A program made the position numbers and the translations under genes. From the NCBI GenBank assembly GCA_900770525.1, contig CAAHDT010000018.1, forward strand, positions 1 to 52,301: DNA of 52,301 bases. The letters are read 5' to 3'. Shown piece by piece: positions 1 through 8,534 of this stretch (positions are counted from its first letter, which is position 1; each line of letters opens with the position of its first letter). Under the pieces are notes generated by a model that had not been told where the DNA came from, searched no databases, and was given only the letters and a program-made list of their open reading frames with translations. Source of the DNA: Candidatus Gastranaerophilales bacterium. Lineage in GTDB: Bacteria > Cyanobacteriota > Vampirovibrionia > Gastranaerophilales > Gastranaerophilaceae.

Positions 1-411
1 AAATGTTTTGGAGCTCCATTTGCCCCAACCCCGCTAACAGAAGCAGAATGCAACGCAGAGAAAGGAAACCTTGGAATACAGGATTGTTACTACAACGATG
101 ATTACTGGGCAGGTGCAGTAAAAGAGTGTAAGGGCGTAAGTAAGATGCCAACAGCAGATGACCTCGCAAAACTAGCGAGCCAATTATACAAAGGCAACCC
201 AAGTATAGGAGCTAAAGAAACCTACGATGGTCAATGGGATCAAGATGCTGCAACTGCTCTAGGCTTTACCTCACCTGACTTCTACCTTTGGTTGGGTGAG
301 GAGCGCGATAGCCACACCGCGTACGCCCGCACCTTCGGCTCTAGGTTCTCGGGCTGGGGCAACGCCTCCCGCTACCACAGCTACTTTCAGGCGTTTTGCA
401 TAGTTGATTAA
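1..411 (+). CDS. Partial pilin-like or secreted protein with GC-rich, possibly DGR-diversified C-terminal tail
   Basis: The reading frame is open from base 1, so the N-terminus lies outside the window; 136 residues are visible. Four cysteines lie in the first 50 residues. The tail contains FYLWLGEE, TAYARTFGS, WGN and ends QAFCIVD. This layout recalls the C-terminal lectin-like (FISUMP/DUF1566-type) domain that follows prepilin N-termini in gut Melainabacteria; that is family recall, not a search result. Codons from about base 301 to 393 end almost always in G or C (29 of 33), unlike the rest of the gene or the window. Many are NNC codons of the kind left by adenine mutagenesis of AAC codons in a DGR variable region. 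A strong hairpin follows. No reverse transcriptase or template repeat is in view, so function and DGR status are inferred. Confidence 0.6.
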   Translation, partial: KCFGAPFAPTPLTEAECNAEKGNLGIQDCYYNDDYWAGAVKECKGVSKMPTADDLAKLASQLYKGNPSIGAKETYDGQWDQDAATALGFTSPDFYLWLGEERDSHTAYARTFGSRFSGWGNASRYHSYFQAFCIVD

Positions 412-445
412 TAATGATTGAAATTAAGAATAGCAAATAACATTC

Positions 446-470
446 AAGGGTAGACATTTTGTCTACCCTT
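446..470 (+). terminator. Hairpin after the partial pilin-like gene
   Basis: A perfect 10-bp stem (AAGGGTAGAC / GTCTACCCTT) encloses a 5-base ATTTT loop and is followed by a T-rich stretch. It sits 35 bases after the stop codon. It works as an intrinsic terminator. DGR target genes often also carry a hairpin just after the variable region, so a second role is possible. Confidence 0.75.
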
Positions 471-574
471 TTGGTTTATTCAAAAGAGTCAAGCAATCAA
501 GAAAACCGCCAAGAACCCCTTTCCCGTCGGTAGAGGAATGTCCGAAGGTTCCTTTCGAGCCCACCGTTTTTGCA

Positions 575-605
575 TTGTTGGGTGAAACCCCAACCTACAT
601 TTCTA
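575..605 (-). repeat. Dispersed intergenic repeat, copy 1
   Basis: This 31-base element contains an inverted repeat (GTTGGG ... CCCAAC) followed by CTACATTTCTA. Its reverse complement is nearly the same as 52174-52205. The rest of the 412-749 intergenic stretch holds the hairpin at 446-470 and no convincing gene. Confidence 0.55.
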
Positions 606-749
606 ACCTTCGCTCTACAAACAGGGGTACAAGACTCATTGCCTCGTCTGTTCCCATTTTTCATACACTTGATTTTGAGATGTGTTTGTGTTCAAATATA
701 GCTACAGTGAAGTTTTTCACGAGTTTATTTAGAAAGAAGACAATTTTAA

Positions 750-1616
750 TTGCCTAAAGATATAAAGTTAGCTAAATTTGCAGGTTTTTGTTACGGGGTA
801 AAGAGAGCCGTTGAAACCGCAAAAAAATTAAAAGCCGAAAATCCTGATAAGAATGTTTTTGTTTTGGGTGAGCTTATTCATAATACAGATGTTATTAATG
901 AGCTTGAAACTCTTGGGATTAAAACTATCACAGAAGTTCCTGAACATGGTGACGGGATTTGTGTTGTGAGGAGTCATGGCGAAAGTCCTGAAATTATCGA
1001 CAAAATTCAACGAGCAGGATTTAATCTTGTTGATTTGACTTGCCCTGACGTAAAAAAAGTTCAGCAAAAGGCGATTGAACTTGCAAAGGAAGGATATTTT
1101 CTTGTAATTGTCGGGAAATCAGAACATCCTGAAGTTATTGGGATTAAGGCAAATGCAAAACTTTGGAGTGATAATGTTATTGTTGCAAGTTCTGTTGAGC
1201 AGCTAAAACAGTACGAAAAAACTATTAAAACTCATAAACGCGTTGGAGTAGTTGTGCAGACCACTCAAATGCTTTCGACTTTAAATTCTATCGTTGAATA
1301 TTTGACGTCTGTTTCTAAAGAATTGCACATTGCAAATACAATTTGTCAAAGTACTGCAATGCGTCAGGCAGAAGCCAAAGAATTGGCGAAAGAAAGTGAT
1401 TTGATGGTTGTGGTTGGGTCAAAAAAAAGTGCGAATACTTCACATTTAGCTGAAATTTTAAAAGAAATTACCAAAACTATCCATATAGAAAATGATTCGG
1501 AATTGGGTGAGTTCAAAGATATTATTGCGAGCGCGCAGAAGATTTCCATTACTGCTGGTGCGTCTACTCCACAAAACGTAATTGAAAAAGTTGTACAAAA
1601 GATTAATAACATATAG
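750..1616 (+). CDS. ispH: 4-hydroxy-3-methylbut-2-enyl diphosphate reductase (IspH)
   Basis: IspH is a cytoplasmic iron-sulfur enzyme that catalyses the last step of the MEP pathway, reducing HMBPP to IPP and DMAPP. All family landmarks are visible: FAGFCYGVKRAV with the first cluster cysteine (about residue 14), LIHN, RSHGE, DLTCPDVKK with the second cysteine (about 97), SEHPEV, VQTTQ, NTICQSTAMRQ with the third cysteine, KKSANTSHLAEI and ASTPQNVIE near the end. At 288 residues it has normal length. The start is a TTG at 750, supported by the purine-rich AGAAAGAAGA just upstream and by the family's usual N-terminus. The S1 gene follows 34 bases after the stop, so the two are probably cotranscribed. 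Confidence 0.96.
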   Translation: MPKDIKLAKFAGFCYGVKRAVETAKKLKAENPDKNVFVLGELIHNTDVINELETLGIKTITEVPEHGDGICVVRSHGESPEIIDKIQRAGFNLVDLTCPDVKKVQQKAIELAKEGYFLVIVGKSEHPEVIGIKANAKLWSDNVIVASSVEQLKQYEKTIKTHKRVGVVVQTTQMLSTLNSIVEYLTSVSKELHIANTICQSTAMRQAEAKELAKESDLMVVVGSKKSANTSHLAEILKEITKTIHIENDSELGEFKDIIASAQKISITAGASTPQNVIEKVVQKINNI

Positions 1617-1650
1617 AAAATTAAATTTAGAAAAGGAGAAAAATAAAAAA

Positions 1651-2724
1651 ATGACAACAACATTAGAAAAAACTAATTTAGATGAATTTGAAAAATTATT
1701 GGAAGAATCTTTTTCAAAATCATATTCAGTTGCAGATATCGTAGAAGGTACTGTAATGAAAAAAGATAACGAAGGTTATTTGGTAAGCGTTCGTGGTGCT
1801 AAAACTGAAGCTTTCCTTCCTAACAAAGAATTGTCATCTGCAGAAACTGAAGAAGAATTGCAAGTTGGTGACGAAAGAGAATTCTACGTTCTTAAAGAAG
1901 AAAACGATTCAGAAGGCATGCTATTATCATTGAAGAGATTGGCTTTTGCTCAAGCTTGGGCTCAACTTAATGATGCTAAAGTTCAAGGCGATACAATTTT
2001 GGCAAAAGTTGTTTCTGTTGTTAAGGGTGGTGTTCTTGTTGACGTTGCAGATTTGAAAGGATTTATTCCTTCAAGCCAATTGAGAACAGGTACTCCATTT
2101 GACGGTTTGGTTAATACTAAAATCGAAGTTAAAGTTCTTGAAGCTGATCCTAAGAAAAATAAACTTATTTTGTCTCAAAGACTTGCTGTTGCAGAACAAA
2201 GAGATCAAGTTGTTGATAACATTCTTTCTTCATTAGAAGAAGGCATGGTTGTTAAAGGTGAAGTTGTTAGAATTGCTGATTTTGGTGCATTTATTGATAT
2301 CAACGGTATTGACGGACTTCTTCCTATTTCAGAAATTTCTTGGCAAAGAATTAAACACCCTTCAGATGTTATTTCTTTGGGTGAAACTGTTGAAGTTAAA
2401 ATTATCAAAATTGATAATGAATTGAAGAGAATTTCACTTTCTTTGAAGAGAATGGGCGAAGATCCTTGGCAACAAATTGAAGGTCAATTTGAAGAAGGTC
2501 AGGTTATTACAGGAACAGTTAATAAAGTAACCGGTTTCGGTGCTTTTATTAACATTTTCCCTGGAGTAGAAGCTTTGTTGCCTGTTTCTGAAATGAGCAG
2601 TGAAAACGTTAATCCGTTCAACGAATTCAAAGTTGGTGATAGCGTTGAAGTTCTTATCAAGAAATTCACTCCGCAAGAACACAGAATTGCGTTAAGCATT
2701 AAAGATATTAATAAAGATGCGTAA
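1651..2724 (+). CDS. rpsA: 30S ribosomal protein S1 with four S1 domains
   Basis: This 357-residue protein has four S1 (OB-fold) RNA-binding domains in tandem: about 28-95 (EGTVMKKDNEGYLVSV), 110-180 (AKVVSVVKGGVLVDV), 195-270 (GEVVRIADFGAFIDI) and 282-353 (GTVNKVTGFGAFINI). The last two are the most canonical. S1 binds mRNA leaders on the 30S subunit and helps translation start. Proteobacterial S1 has six domains and cyanobacterial S1 about three, so this shorter form fits a cyanobacterial relative. I chose the ATG at 1651 because AAAGGAG lies ahead of it with good spacing; a longer frame that overlaps ispH has no such support. In clostridia IspH and S1 are fused, and here they are adjacent. 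Confidence 0.88.
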   Translation: MTTTLEKTNLDEFEKLLEESFSKSYSVADIVEGTVMKKDNEGYLVSVRGAKTEAFLPNKELSSAETEEELQVGDEREFYVLKEENDSEGMLLSLKRLAFAQAWAQLNDAKVQGDTILAKVVSVVKGGVLVDVADLKGFIPSSQLRTGTPFDGLVNTKIEVKVLEADPKKNKLILSQRLAVAEQRDQVVDNILSSLEEGMVVKGEVVRIADFGAFIDINGIDGLLPISEISWQRIKHPSDVISLGETVEVKIIKIDNELKRISLSLKRMGEDPWQQIEGQFEEGQVITGTVNKVTGFGAFINIFPGVEALLPVSEMSSENVNPFNEFKVGDSVEVLIKKFTPQEHRIALSIKDINKDA

Positions 2725-2748
2725 GAAGCGTAGTTGTTAAAACAGTTT

Positions 2749-2786
2749 AAAAAGCACTGCCTGTCATAGTTTGGGCGGTGCTTTTT
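2749..2786 (+). terminator. Terminator of the ispH-rpsA unit
   Basis: A 13-bp stem (AAAAAGCACTGCC paired with GGCGGTGCTTTTT) with one G-U pair encloses a 12-base loop and ends in a T-run, 24 bases after the S1 stop codon. Confidence 0.9.
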
Positions 2787-2911
2787 GATGTTAATAAATC
2801 TTGACTTAATAAAATTTAATAAATTTATTCTTGTATAGCAATTTTTTTTTTTCTGGTGTATTATTCTAAACATCACTTTATTTATATAATAAAGTGCCAG
2901 AAAGTGAAAAT

Positions 2912-3787
2912 ATGAAATTATTAATAGAAAAAGAATTAAACTCTTCAGATAAGATTCTTAAGCCGGATTTTAACTCCAAAACAGGTCGTGAGTTGTTGGT
3001 TTTTTATCTCCAGACAAAGTTCCGACAAATTCTGGCATATGACAAACGTTGTAATTCCCCATTATTTTTAGATGTTAACTCAATGTTTATAAATCGTTTT
3101 TCCAAGCGATTGATAAACAATCCGTCCAAGCGTCTTTTGATTGGTATTACGGGGGAGTCTGCATCAGGTAAATCAACGATTTGTAAAGAAATAAAGAAAA
3201 TTATTGAGCAGCTTTCAATGCCTGTTTCCATATTAAGTACGGATAATTATTTTAACGACATTTCTGAGCTGATTAAAAAGTACGGAAGCTTTGATAACTT
3301 GCGTGATAGCGGTTATGATATAGATGCTCCGTCTAATTTCCAGATGGAAACTTTAAGAGATGATTTAATTTCTCTTTCAGAAGGTTTTAATATTAAGGCT
3401 CCTATGTATTTGCCTAACGGTACTGGAGTTTCATTACCGCATGCCAAAGATGTTTTTGCCAGAAAAATCGTAGTAGTAGAAGGTATTGCTACAATGTATG
3501 AAGATATTCAGGATGTTTTCGATATAAAAATTTACGTAGAGGCAGAAAGCGAAACAAGAAAAAAACGTTTTATGTCCAGAGCATGCCAAGAACGTAACCA
3601 AAGTATTGATAATGCTCTTAAACATTGGGATTACGTGGCTTGTGCCGGTGAAAAATATGTTAAGCCTTTCAGAAGTCAGGCTGATCTTATTTTGAATGGA
3701 AATGTTGATTTGAGTTATTTTGCAGATATTCTTGAATATATTTATGCCATAACAAATAATTTTGAGCAATTTCCTGTAGAAGCGTAG
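2912..3787 (+). CDS. Uridine kinase / phosphoribulokinase-family P-loop kinase
   Basis: The 291-residue protein has a roughly 70-residue N-terminal extension, then a P-loop GITGESASGKST, followed by STDNYFND and FDNLRDSGYDIDAPSNF, which match the substrate-binding region of uridine kinases. Further on are VVVEGIATMYEDI (Walker B-like) and a RKKRFMSRACQERN lid with arginines. The family phosphorylates nucleosides or related small molecules with ATP. The exact substrate cannot be read from sequence, and the N-terminal extension is unusual for a plain Udk. The ATG at 2912 is preferred for its purine-rich upstream AGAAAGTG; a GTG at 2894 is possible. It stands alone between the S1 terminator and the pilus operon. 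Confidence 0.75.
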   Translation: MKLLIEKELNSSDKILKPDFNSKTGRELLVFYLQTKFRQILAYDKRCNSPLFLDVNSMFINRFSKRLINNPSKRLLIGITGESASGKSTICKEIKKIIEQLSMPVSILSTDNYFNDISELIKKYGSFDNLRDSGYDIDAPSNFQMETLRDDLISLSEGFNIKAPMYLPNGTGVSLPHAKDVFARKIVVVEGIATMYEDIQDVFDIKIYVEAESETRKKRFMSRACQERNQSIDNALKHWDYVACAGEKYVKPFRSQADLILNGNVDLSYFADILEYIYAITNNFEQFPVEA

Positions 3788-3916
3788 TTATGCTCCTATT
3801 CTTAATATAACTTAATATAATGCAATTTTTTGCCAAATTTTATAATATGTGATATTATTTTAACTAAAGTATTGTTTCAAATTTTTTAGTATTTTGTAAA
3901 TAAATACATTAAAAGA

Positions 3917-3948
3917 TTGATACATTATTTTGAATGTTTTTATATAAT
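3917..3948 (+). promoter_or_regulatory. Probable promoter of the pilus operon
   Basis: A perfect -10 box TATAAT lies at 3943-3948. A possible -35 box TTGATA lies at 3917-3922, but the 20-base spacing is long, so only the -10 box is well supported. The site is about 80 bases ahead of the lipoprotein start. Confidence 0.45.
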
Positions 3949-4030
3949 CTATATGTCAATAAAGTAAACTTAAGTGATGAGAGAGAAAGTGGATTTAAAA
4001 AATAGTATGGAAAATATAACAGGAACGCTT

Positions 4031-4648
4031 ATGAAGAGAAGAGTAAAAATTTTATGTATGTTAGTGTTCTCCTTTGTGTTAGCATTGAGCCTTACCGGTT
4101 GTGCGCCAAAAGACGATACAGCCGATATGCCAAACTTGCCACAACAAGAAGATACTGCTACACCAAGCGAGGCGGATAACGGTGGAAACGAAAACACTGT
4201 TGAAATTCCGCAAGAAGAAGATACTGATAAAATGGTTTCAGTACCTGTGGAAAATTTGGGGAGAGCTAACCCGTTTGTTCCGGCTGGTGTTTCAATTGCA
4301 AGTTCAGTTCCTCATGAAAAGTTGAAATATGATGTATTGGAACCGTTGGATACACCTACTGCTGATCCGGCAGCGCAAAAGATTGTTAGCACAAAGGTTT
4401 CCGGTATTATGTATGACAAGAGCAATCCTTCCGCAATTTTGAATATTGAAGGTACTGATTATCTTGTAAGATCCGGTGATGTGATTAACGGATATAAAGT
4501 TTTGTCTATCGGCAAATCTGTAGTTACGGTTCAAATGGGAGCTAACATTTACAAAGCCGGTGTTGGACAATTGGTAAATAATGGTGAAAGTGTAAATTAC
4601 AACCAAATTGCTAATCTGAACAAAAAATTTGGCGGTGCAAAAAAGTAG
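4031..4648 (+). CDS. PilP-like pilus assembly lipoprotein
   Basis: The N-terminus MKRRVKILC plus a hydrophobic stretch ending in LTGC is a lipoprotein signal peptide with a lipobox; the mature protein would start at Cys24. An acidic, proline-containing linker follows (about 30-75). Then comes GRANPFVPAG and a C-terminal beta-rich domain (about 130-190: SGIMYDKSNPSAIL, GTDYLVRSGDVINGYKV). Proteobacterial PilP has this same order of lipobox, linker, G-R-x-x-P-F motif and small beta domain, and it contacts the secretin. The secretin gene follows 34 bases later. The start at 4031 has AGGAA upstream and gives a typical 23-residue signal; longer frames to 3974 would bury the signal. The PilP assignment rests on layout and context. 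Confidence 0.6.
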   Translation: MKRRVKILCMLVFSFVLALSLTGCAPKDDTADMPNLPQQEDTATPSEADNGGNENTVEIPQEEDTDKMVSVPVENLGRANPFVPAGVSIASSVPHEKLKYDVLEPLDTPTADPAAQKIVSTKVSGIMYDKSNPSAILNIEGTDYLVRSGDVINGYKVLSIGKSVVTVQMGANIYKAGVGQLVNNGESVNYNQIANLNKKFGGAKK

Positions 4649-4682
4649 AGTATAATATAAGAAGAAATAAGCAGGAGCAGCG

Positions 4683-6461
4683 ATGAAAGATACGATTAAA
4701 AAATTAACAGTAAGTACGATGTTGTTAGCCTTTGCGCTTACAACTCCGGTTTCATCTGCATTAGCGATGAATGTCGGTAACGATTTACTTGCATATGGAG
4801 CAGATTCTATTCCTTCTATCAGAGGGAGTGCTACATCTGTTGTAAAATTGCAAGGGGATGAAGGTATTACAAACAAAAATATCAGAATTAATTTGAGTTT
4901 AAGAGATTCTGATGTTAAACAAGTTTTGAGAATGTTTGCCGACAAGGCTGGTTTGAATATTATCTTCAAAGGTGATGTTGACGGAAAAGTTACTATGGAT
5001 TTAGTTAATATTCCGTTGAATTCAGCATTTGATATGGTATTGACTACATCTGATTTGGCTTATACTCTTCAAGATAACACTTTGATTATCACTAAGAGTG
5101 ATGATAAATCAAGTGTTGCCAAACAGGAAATGGCTGTTATTCCGGTTAAGTATGTTGATGCCGGTGCTGTTGCTAAGTTCTTGAATGCAAATATTTACGG
5201 AATGAAAAAACCTGGGTTGTCTGGCGCTGAGATTGCGACAACAAACCCTGCAACAAACGAAGTTTTGATTTTCGGTAGCAATAATGACGTAGCTTTGGCA
5301 AGAAAAGTTATTAACCAGTTTGATAAAAAGCCGGTTGTAACCTCTTTCAGAGTAAACCATACAACACCTGCTCAAATGGCTGATATGATTTGTAAAGTAT
5401 TATTGCCAAGTACAGGTGCTGCAACAGGTGGTGCTGCTGGTGTTATGACTGGTGCTGCTGATGACATTACTTTAGGTGAAGGGACTGTTGCTTGTTCTGG
5501 TTCTTCTGGTGAGTCCGGCGGTGAAGGCGGAGCATCTTCATTAGGTGTTAAAAGTTTGTCAGTTGCTTATTATACTCAATTAGGTACTGTTGATTTGATT
5601 GGTGGTTCTCCACAGCAAATAGAAATGGTTCGAGATTATATCGCTACAAACGATAAGCGCCAACCACAAGCTTATATCGAAATTTCAATTATTGAACTTA
5701 ACGAATCAGGTTCAAGAGAGTTCAATAATGCTTGGAGTTTTACAAGCAAGCACTTCTCAGTTAACGCTGACAACCAAGGTGCGTTAGGTTTTGGTTCAGA
5801 TAAAAACCCTGGATTTACTCTTGTTGGCGACAAACCTAATTACGGTTCAACATCACTTGTTTATACTGTTAACATGATGTTGAAAAACGGTAAAGGTCGT
5901 ACAATATCTAATCCGAGAGTATTGGTTACAAACGGACAAGAATCTACAATTGATATGACAGGTGACTATGTAAAAACTGTAACATCTCAAGTTGTAACAG
6001 GTACTATGTCTTCAACACCTACCGTTCAAAGAACATATGAAATCGGTGACGATGAAGGTATCAAAATTTCTATCACACCGTTTATCTCTCCAGATGGATA
6101 TGTATACCTTAACTTGAAACCTGATTACACTACTTTGAAAGATAAAATTTATGCAGCAGCAGCTGATGAAGAGGCTGCTAAAAAAGGATTGCAAGATTTG
6201 CAGGCTACATTACTTCAAAAACGTAACCTTGAATTGAAGAATGTGAGAATTAAAGACGGCGATACTCTTGTTATCGGTGGTATGATGAGAGAAAATGAAG
6301 AGAAAACTGTATACAAGGTTCCTTTCTTAGGTGATATTCCTGGGCTTGGTACATTGTTTAGAAGCTCAAGTGTTTCTAAAGAGAGATCTGAATTGGTTAT
6401 CTTGATTACTCCTAAGATTATTACAGATTCGGATACTGCCTCTGCAGGTGACACTCTATAA
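4683..6461 (+). CDS. pilQ: Type IV pilus / type II secretion secretin (PilQ/GspD family)
   Basis: This 592-residue protein forms the outer-membrane channel for pili. It has a signal peptide (about 1-28, ending SSALA), an STN/N0-like domain (about 58-130: INLSLRDSDVKQVLRMFADK), periplasmic N1-type repeats (about 140-225 and 295-345), a Gly/Ser-rich insertion (about 240-290) and the C-terminal secretin core ending VPFLGDIPGLGTLFRSSS and ELVILITPKII. AGGAGCAGCG supplies the ribosome site. It is shorter than most PilQ proteins because it lacks AMIN domains, so GspD-like wording is equally fair. It lies between a PilP-like lipoprotein and PilB/PilC. Confidence 0.9.
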   Translation: MKDTIKKLTVSTMLLAFALTTPVSSALAMNVGNDLLAYGADSIPSIRGSATSVVKLQGDEGITNKNIRINLSLRDSDVKQVLRMFADKAGLNIIFKGDVDGKVTMDLVNIPLNSAFDMVLTTSDLAYTLQDNTLIITKSDDKSSVAKQEMAVIPVKYVDAGAVAKFLNANIYGMKKPGLSGAEIATTNPATNEVLIFGSNNDVALARKVINQFDKKPVVTSFRVNHTTPAQMADMICKVLLPSTGAATGGAAGVMTGAADDITLGEGTVACSGSSGESGGEGGASSLGVKSLSVAYYTQLGTVDLIGGSPQQIEMVRDYIATNDKRQPQAYIEISIIELNESGSREFNNAWSFTSKHFSVNADNQGALGFGSDKNPGFTLVGDKPNYGSTSLVYTVNMMLKNGKGRTISNPRVLVTNGQESTIDMTGDYVKTVTSQVVTGTMSSTPTVQRTYEIGDDEGIKISITPFISPDGYVYLNLKPDYTTLKDKIYAAAADEEAAKKGLQDLQATLLQKRNLELKNVRIKDGDTLVIGGMMRENEEKTVYKVPFLGDIPGLGTLFRSSSVSKERSELVILITPKIITDSDTASAGDTL

Positions 6462-6493
6462 TGTAAATAATTCAGTATTTAAAAAAGAAGAAA

Positions 6494-8521
6494 ATGAACG
6501 AATTACAAAACAGGTTAAAAAACAGTATAAATAAACAAATATTGAATCAGGTCGACAATGCACTGATGGAACAATACAAATTTGTTCCAATCAGTGTTAA
6601 AGACCGTTATCTGTTTGTTGCAATTAATTCTATTTCTGATAAAGATACTGTTAATGAAAAATTAAGACAAACACTTCAATATCCGATAAAATTCATTCAA
6701 GTTCCTGATAAGGACTTGGATGAGTTGATTGCGGATCTTGTTGCAACAGATGCTCCTGATGAAGACAAAAATTCCCAAAATGTTGTACCTCAGCCACAAT
6801 CTCAATCAAAATTGGGTGAGCTTTTAATTGAAAAAGGATATATTACTGACGTACAATTGTTACAAGCTTTAGCAGAAAGTAAACGTCAAAAAGTTCCAGT
6901 GGGTTCAATGTTGTTCAAGTTAGGATTTATCACTCTTGAACAGTTGAAGGACGCTTTGCACGGACAGACCGGTTTTGATATGGTTACGGCTGATCAGTTG
7001 GCAAAACAGAGTGCGTTTATTAATATTTTGCCTGAAGATTTTATCAAAAATAACAAAGTTGTTCCTGTTTCTTCTGATGGCAAAACTTTGGTTTTAGGGG
7101 TTGTTGCGCCCGTAAAACCTGATATTTTAAAACAGATTATTTATTTGACCGGACAAAATCCTAAACAGTTGTTGATGACTCACTACGAGTTCACTAACTG
7201 TATGGATACATTCTTTTCTGAGCACAAAAAAGAAACTCAACAAATTATCAAACAGATTGAAGACGAAACATCCGGTTTACAGATTGAAAGTTCGCTTTGG
7301 GAACAAGTTGACAGTGAACTTCAAGATAACAGCGGTTCTATTGCAAAATTCGTTAACCAAATTATTACAACTGCAATTGATACGCATGTTTCCGATATTC
7401 ACATTGAACCGAGATTGCAAGGTTATATCGTAAGATACAGAAAAGACGGTATGTTGTCTAAAGTTTTGGATATTCCGTCTAAGGTAGAAACTTCTGTTAT
7501 TTCTCGTTTCAAGGTATTGTCAAGAATGAACATTGCCGAGCACAGAAGACCTCAAGATGGTACGTTCTCAATCAAATATAAAAACCAATCATACGATTTC
7601 CGTATTAATACTTTGCCTGTAGCCGGAAAAGAAAAGGTTTGTATCCGTGTATTGGCGCCGGCTGTTTCTTTGAATGCTGCTGATAAGAACATCAGTCTTG
7701 TCGGTGGTACGGAAGAAGATATCGAAAAGATTAAGAATATGATTAGTTGTCCGAATGGTATTATCCTGACATCAGGTCCTACCGGTTCAGGTAAAACAAC
7801 TACTTTGTATTCCGTTTTGAAAAGTTTGAATAACGAAGATGTAAACATTACTACAATTGAAGACCCGATAGAAATTAAGTTGGAAGGTATCAACCAATCC
7901 CAAATTAATGCGAAGGCGGGTATTACGTTTGCATCTTGTATGCGTGCTATTTTGCGTCAAGACCCTGATATTATACTTGTCGGTGAAATTCGTGACTACG
8001 AAACACTTGAAATTGCGATTTCTGCCGCATTGACAGGTCACCTTGTGTTAAGTACTGTCCACACAAACTCTGCTGCTGCAACTGTTACACGTATGGTTGA
8101 AATGGGGGCAAAAGATTACTTGGTAGCGTCAACACTTTCCGGCGTTATCGCGCAAAGACTTGTTAGAAAATTATGCGACGATTGTAAGGAAGAGTATTAT
8201 CCTACACGTGAAGAGGTTTCTCAAATTACAGTGGATGAAGAAGAGATTGAAAGATTGATGAAAACTCCTATTTATCGTCCAAAAGGCTGCAACAAGTGCG
8301 GTTTCTCAGGTTATAAAGGACGTCTTGGTATTTACGAAATTATGGCGATTACGAAGGGTATCAGAAAGCTTGTAGCAGCAGGTGCCCATGATATTGAGAT
8401 TGAAGAAATGGCAGTTCAAAACGGTATGAAAACTCTTAATCAGTCTTGTATCGGTCACATTATAAACGGACAGACAACAATTGATGAATTTGTTCGTGTA
8501 CTTGGTATTGTTAATGAATAG
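6494..8521 (+). CDS. pilB: Type IV pilus assembly ATPase PilB (GspE family)
   Basis: PilB is the cytoplasmic hexameric ATPase that powers pilus extension. The 675-residue protein has an N-terminal MshEN-type region (about 110-260, with LGELLIEKGYITDVQLLQAL and LFKLGFITLEQLKDAL). The ATPase core has Walker A GPTGSGKTT (about 430), the Asp box ITTIEDPIE, Walker B DPDIILVGEIRD and the His box TVHTNSAA. A zinc site is formed by CDDC and CNKCGFSGYKGR (about 560-610). MshEN domains bind cyclic di-GMP in some relatives; whether this one does is unknown. It starts 32 bases after the secretin stop and 13 bases separate it from pilC. Confidence 0.95.
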   Translation: MNELQNRLKNSINKQILNQVDNALMEQYKFVPISVKDRYLFVAINSISDKDTVNEKLRQTLQYPIKFIQVPDKDLDELIADLVATDAPDEDKNSQNVVPQPQSQSKLGELLIEKGYITDVQLLQALAESKRQKVPVGSMLFKLGFITLEQLKDALHGQTGFDMVTADQLAKQSAFINILPEDFIKNNKVVPVSSDGKTLVLGVVAPVKPDILKQIIYLTGQNPKQLLMTHYEFTNCMDTFFSEHKKETQQIIKQIEDETSGLQIESSLWEQVDSELQDNSGSIAKFVNQIITTAIDTHVSDIHIEPRLQGYIVRYRKDGMLSKVLDIPSKVETSVISRFKVLSRMNIAEHRRPQDGTFSIKYKNQSYDFRINTLPVAGKEKVCIRVLAPAVSLNAADKNISLVGGTEEDIEKIKNMISCPNGIILTSGPTGSGKTTTLYSVLKSLNNEDVNITTIEDPIEIKLEGINQSQINAKAGITFASCMRAILRQDPDIILVGEIRDYETLEIAISAALTGHLVLSTVHTNSAAATVTRMVEMGAKDYLVASTLSGVIAQRLVRKLCDDCKEEYYPTREEVSQITVDEEEIERLMKTPIYRPKGCNKCGFSGYKGRLGIYEIMAITKGIRKLVAAGAHDIEIEEMAVQNGMKTLNQSCIGHIINGQTTIDEFVRVLGIVNE

Positions 8522-8534
8522 GATAGTATAACTT

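Noticed and set aside
504..582. Possible DGR template repeat downstream of the partial gene
   Set aside because: Only a few short stretches (CTTTC, GTTTTTGCAT) resemble the variable tail; alignment fails over most of the segment and mismatches are not at adenines, so it is not a template repeat.
575..757. Reading frame of 60 codons across the repeat
   Set aside because: No ribosome site, odd composition, and it overlaps the dispersed repeat and the ispH start.
2894..2911. GTG at 2894 as the start of the uridine-kinase-like gene
   Set aside because: No ribosome site before it; the ATG at 2912 has a purine-rich stretch upstream.
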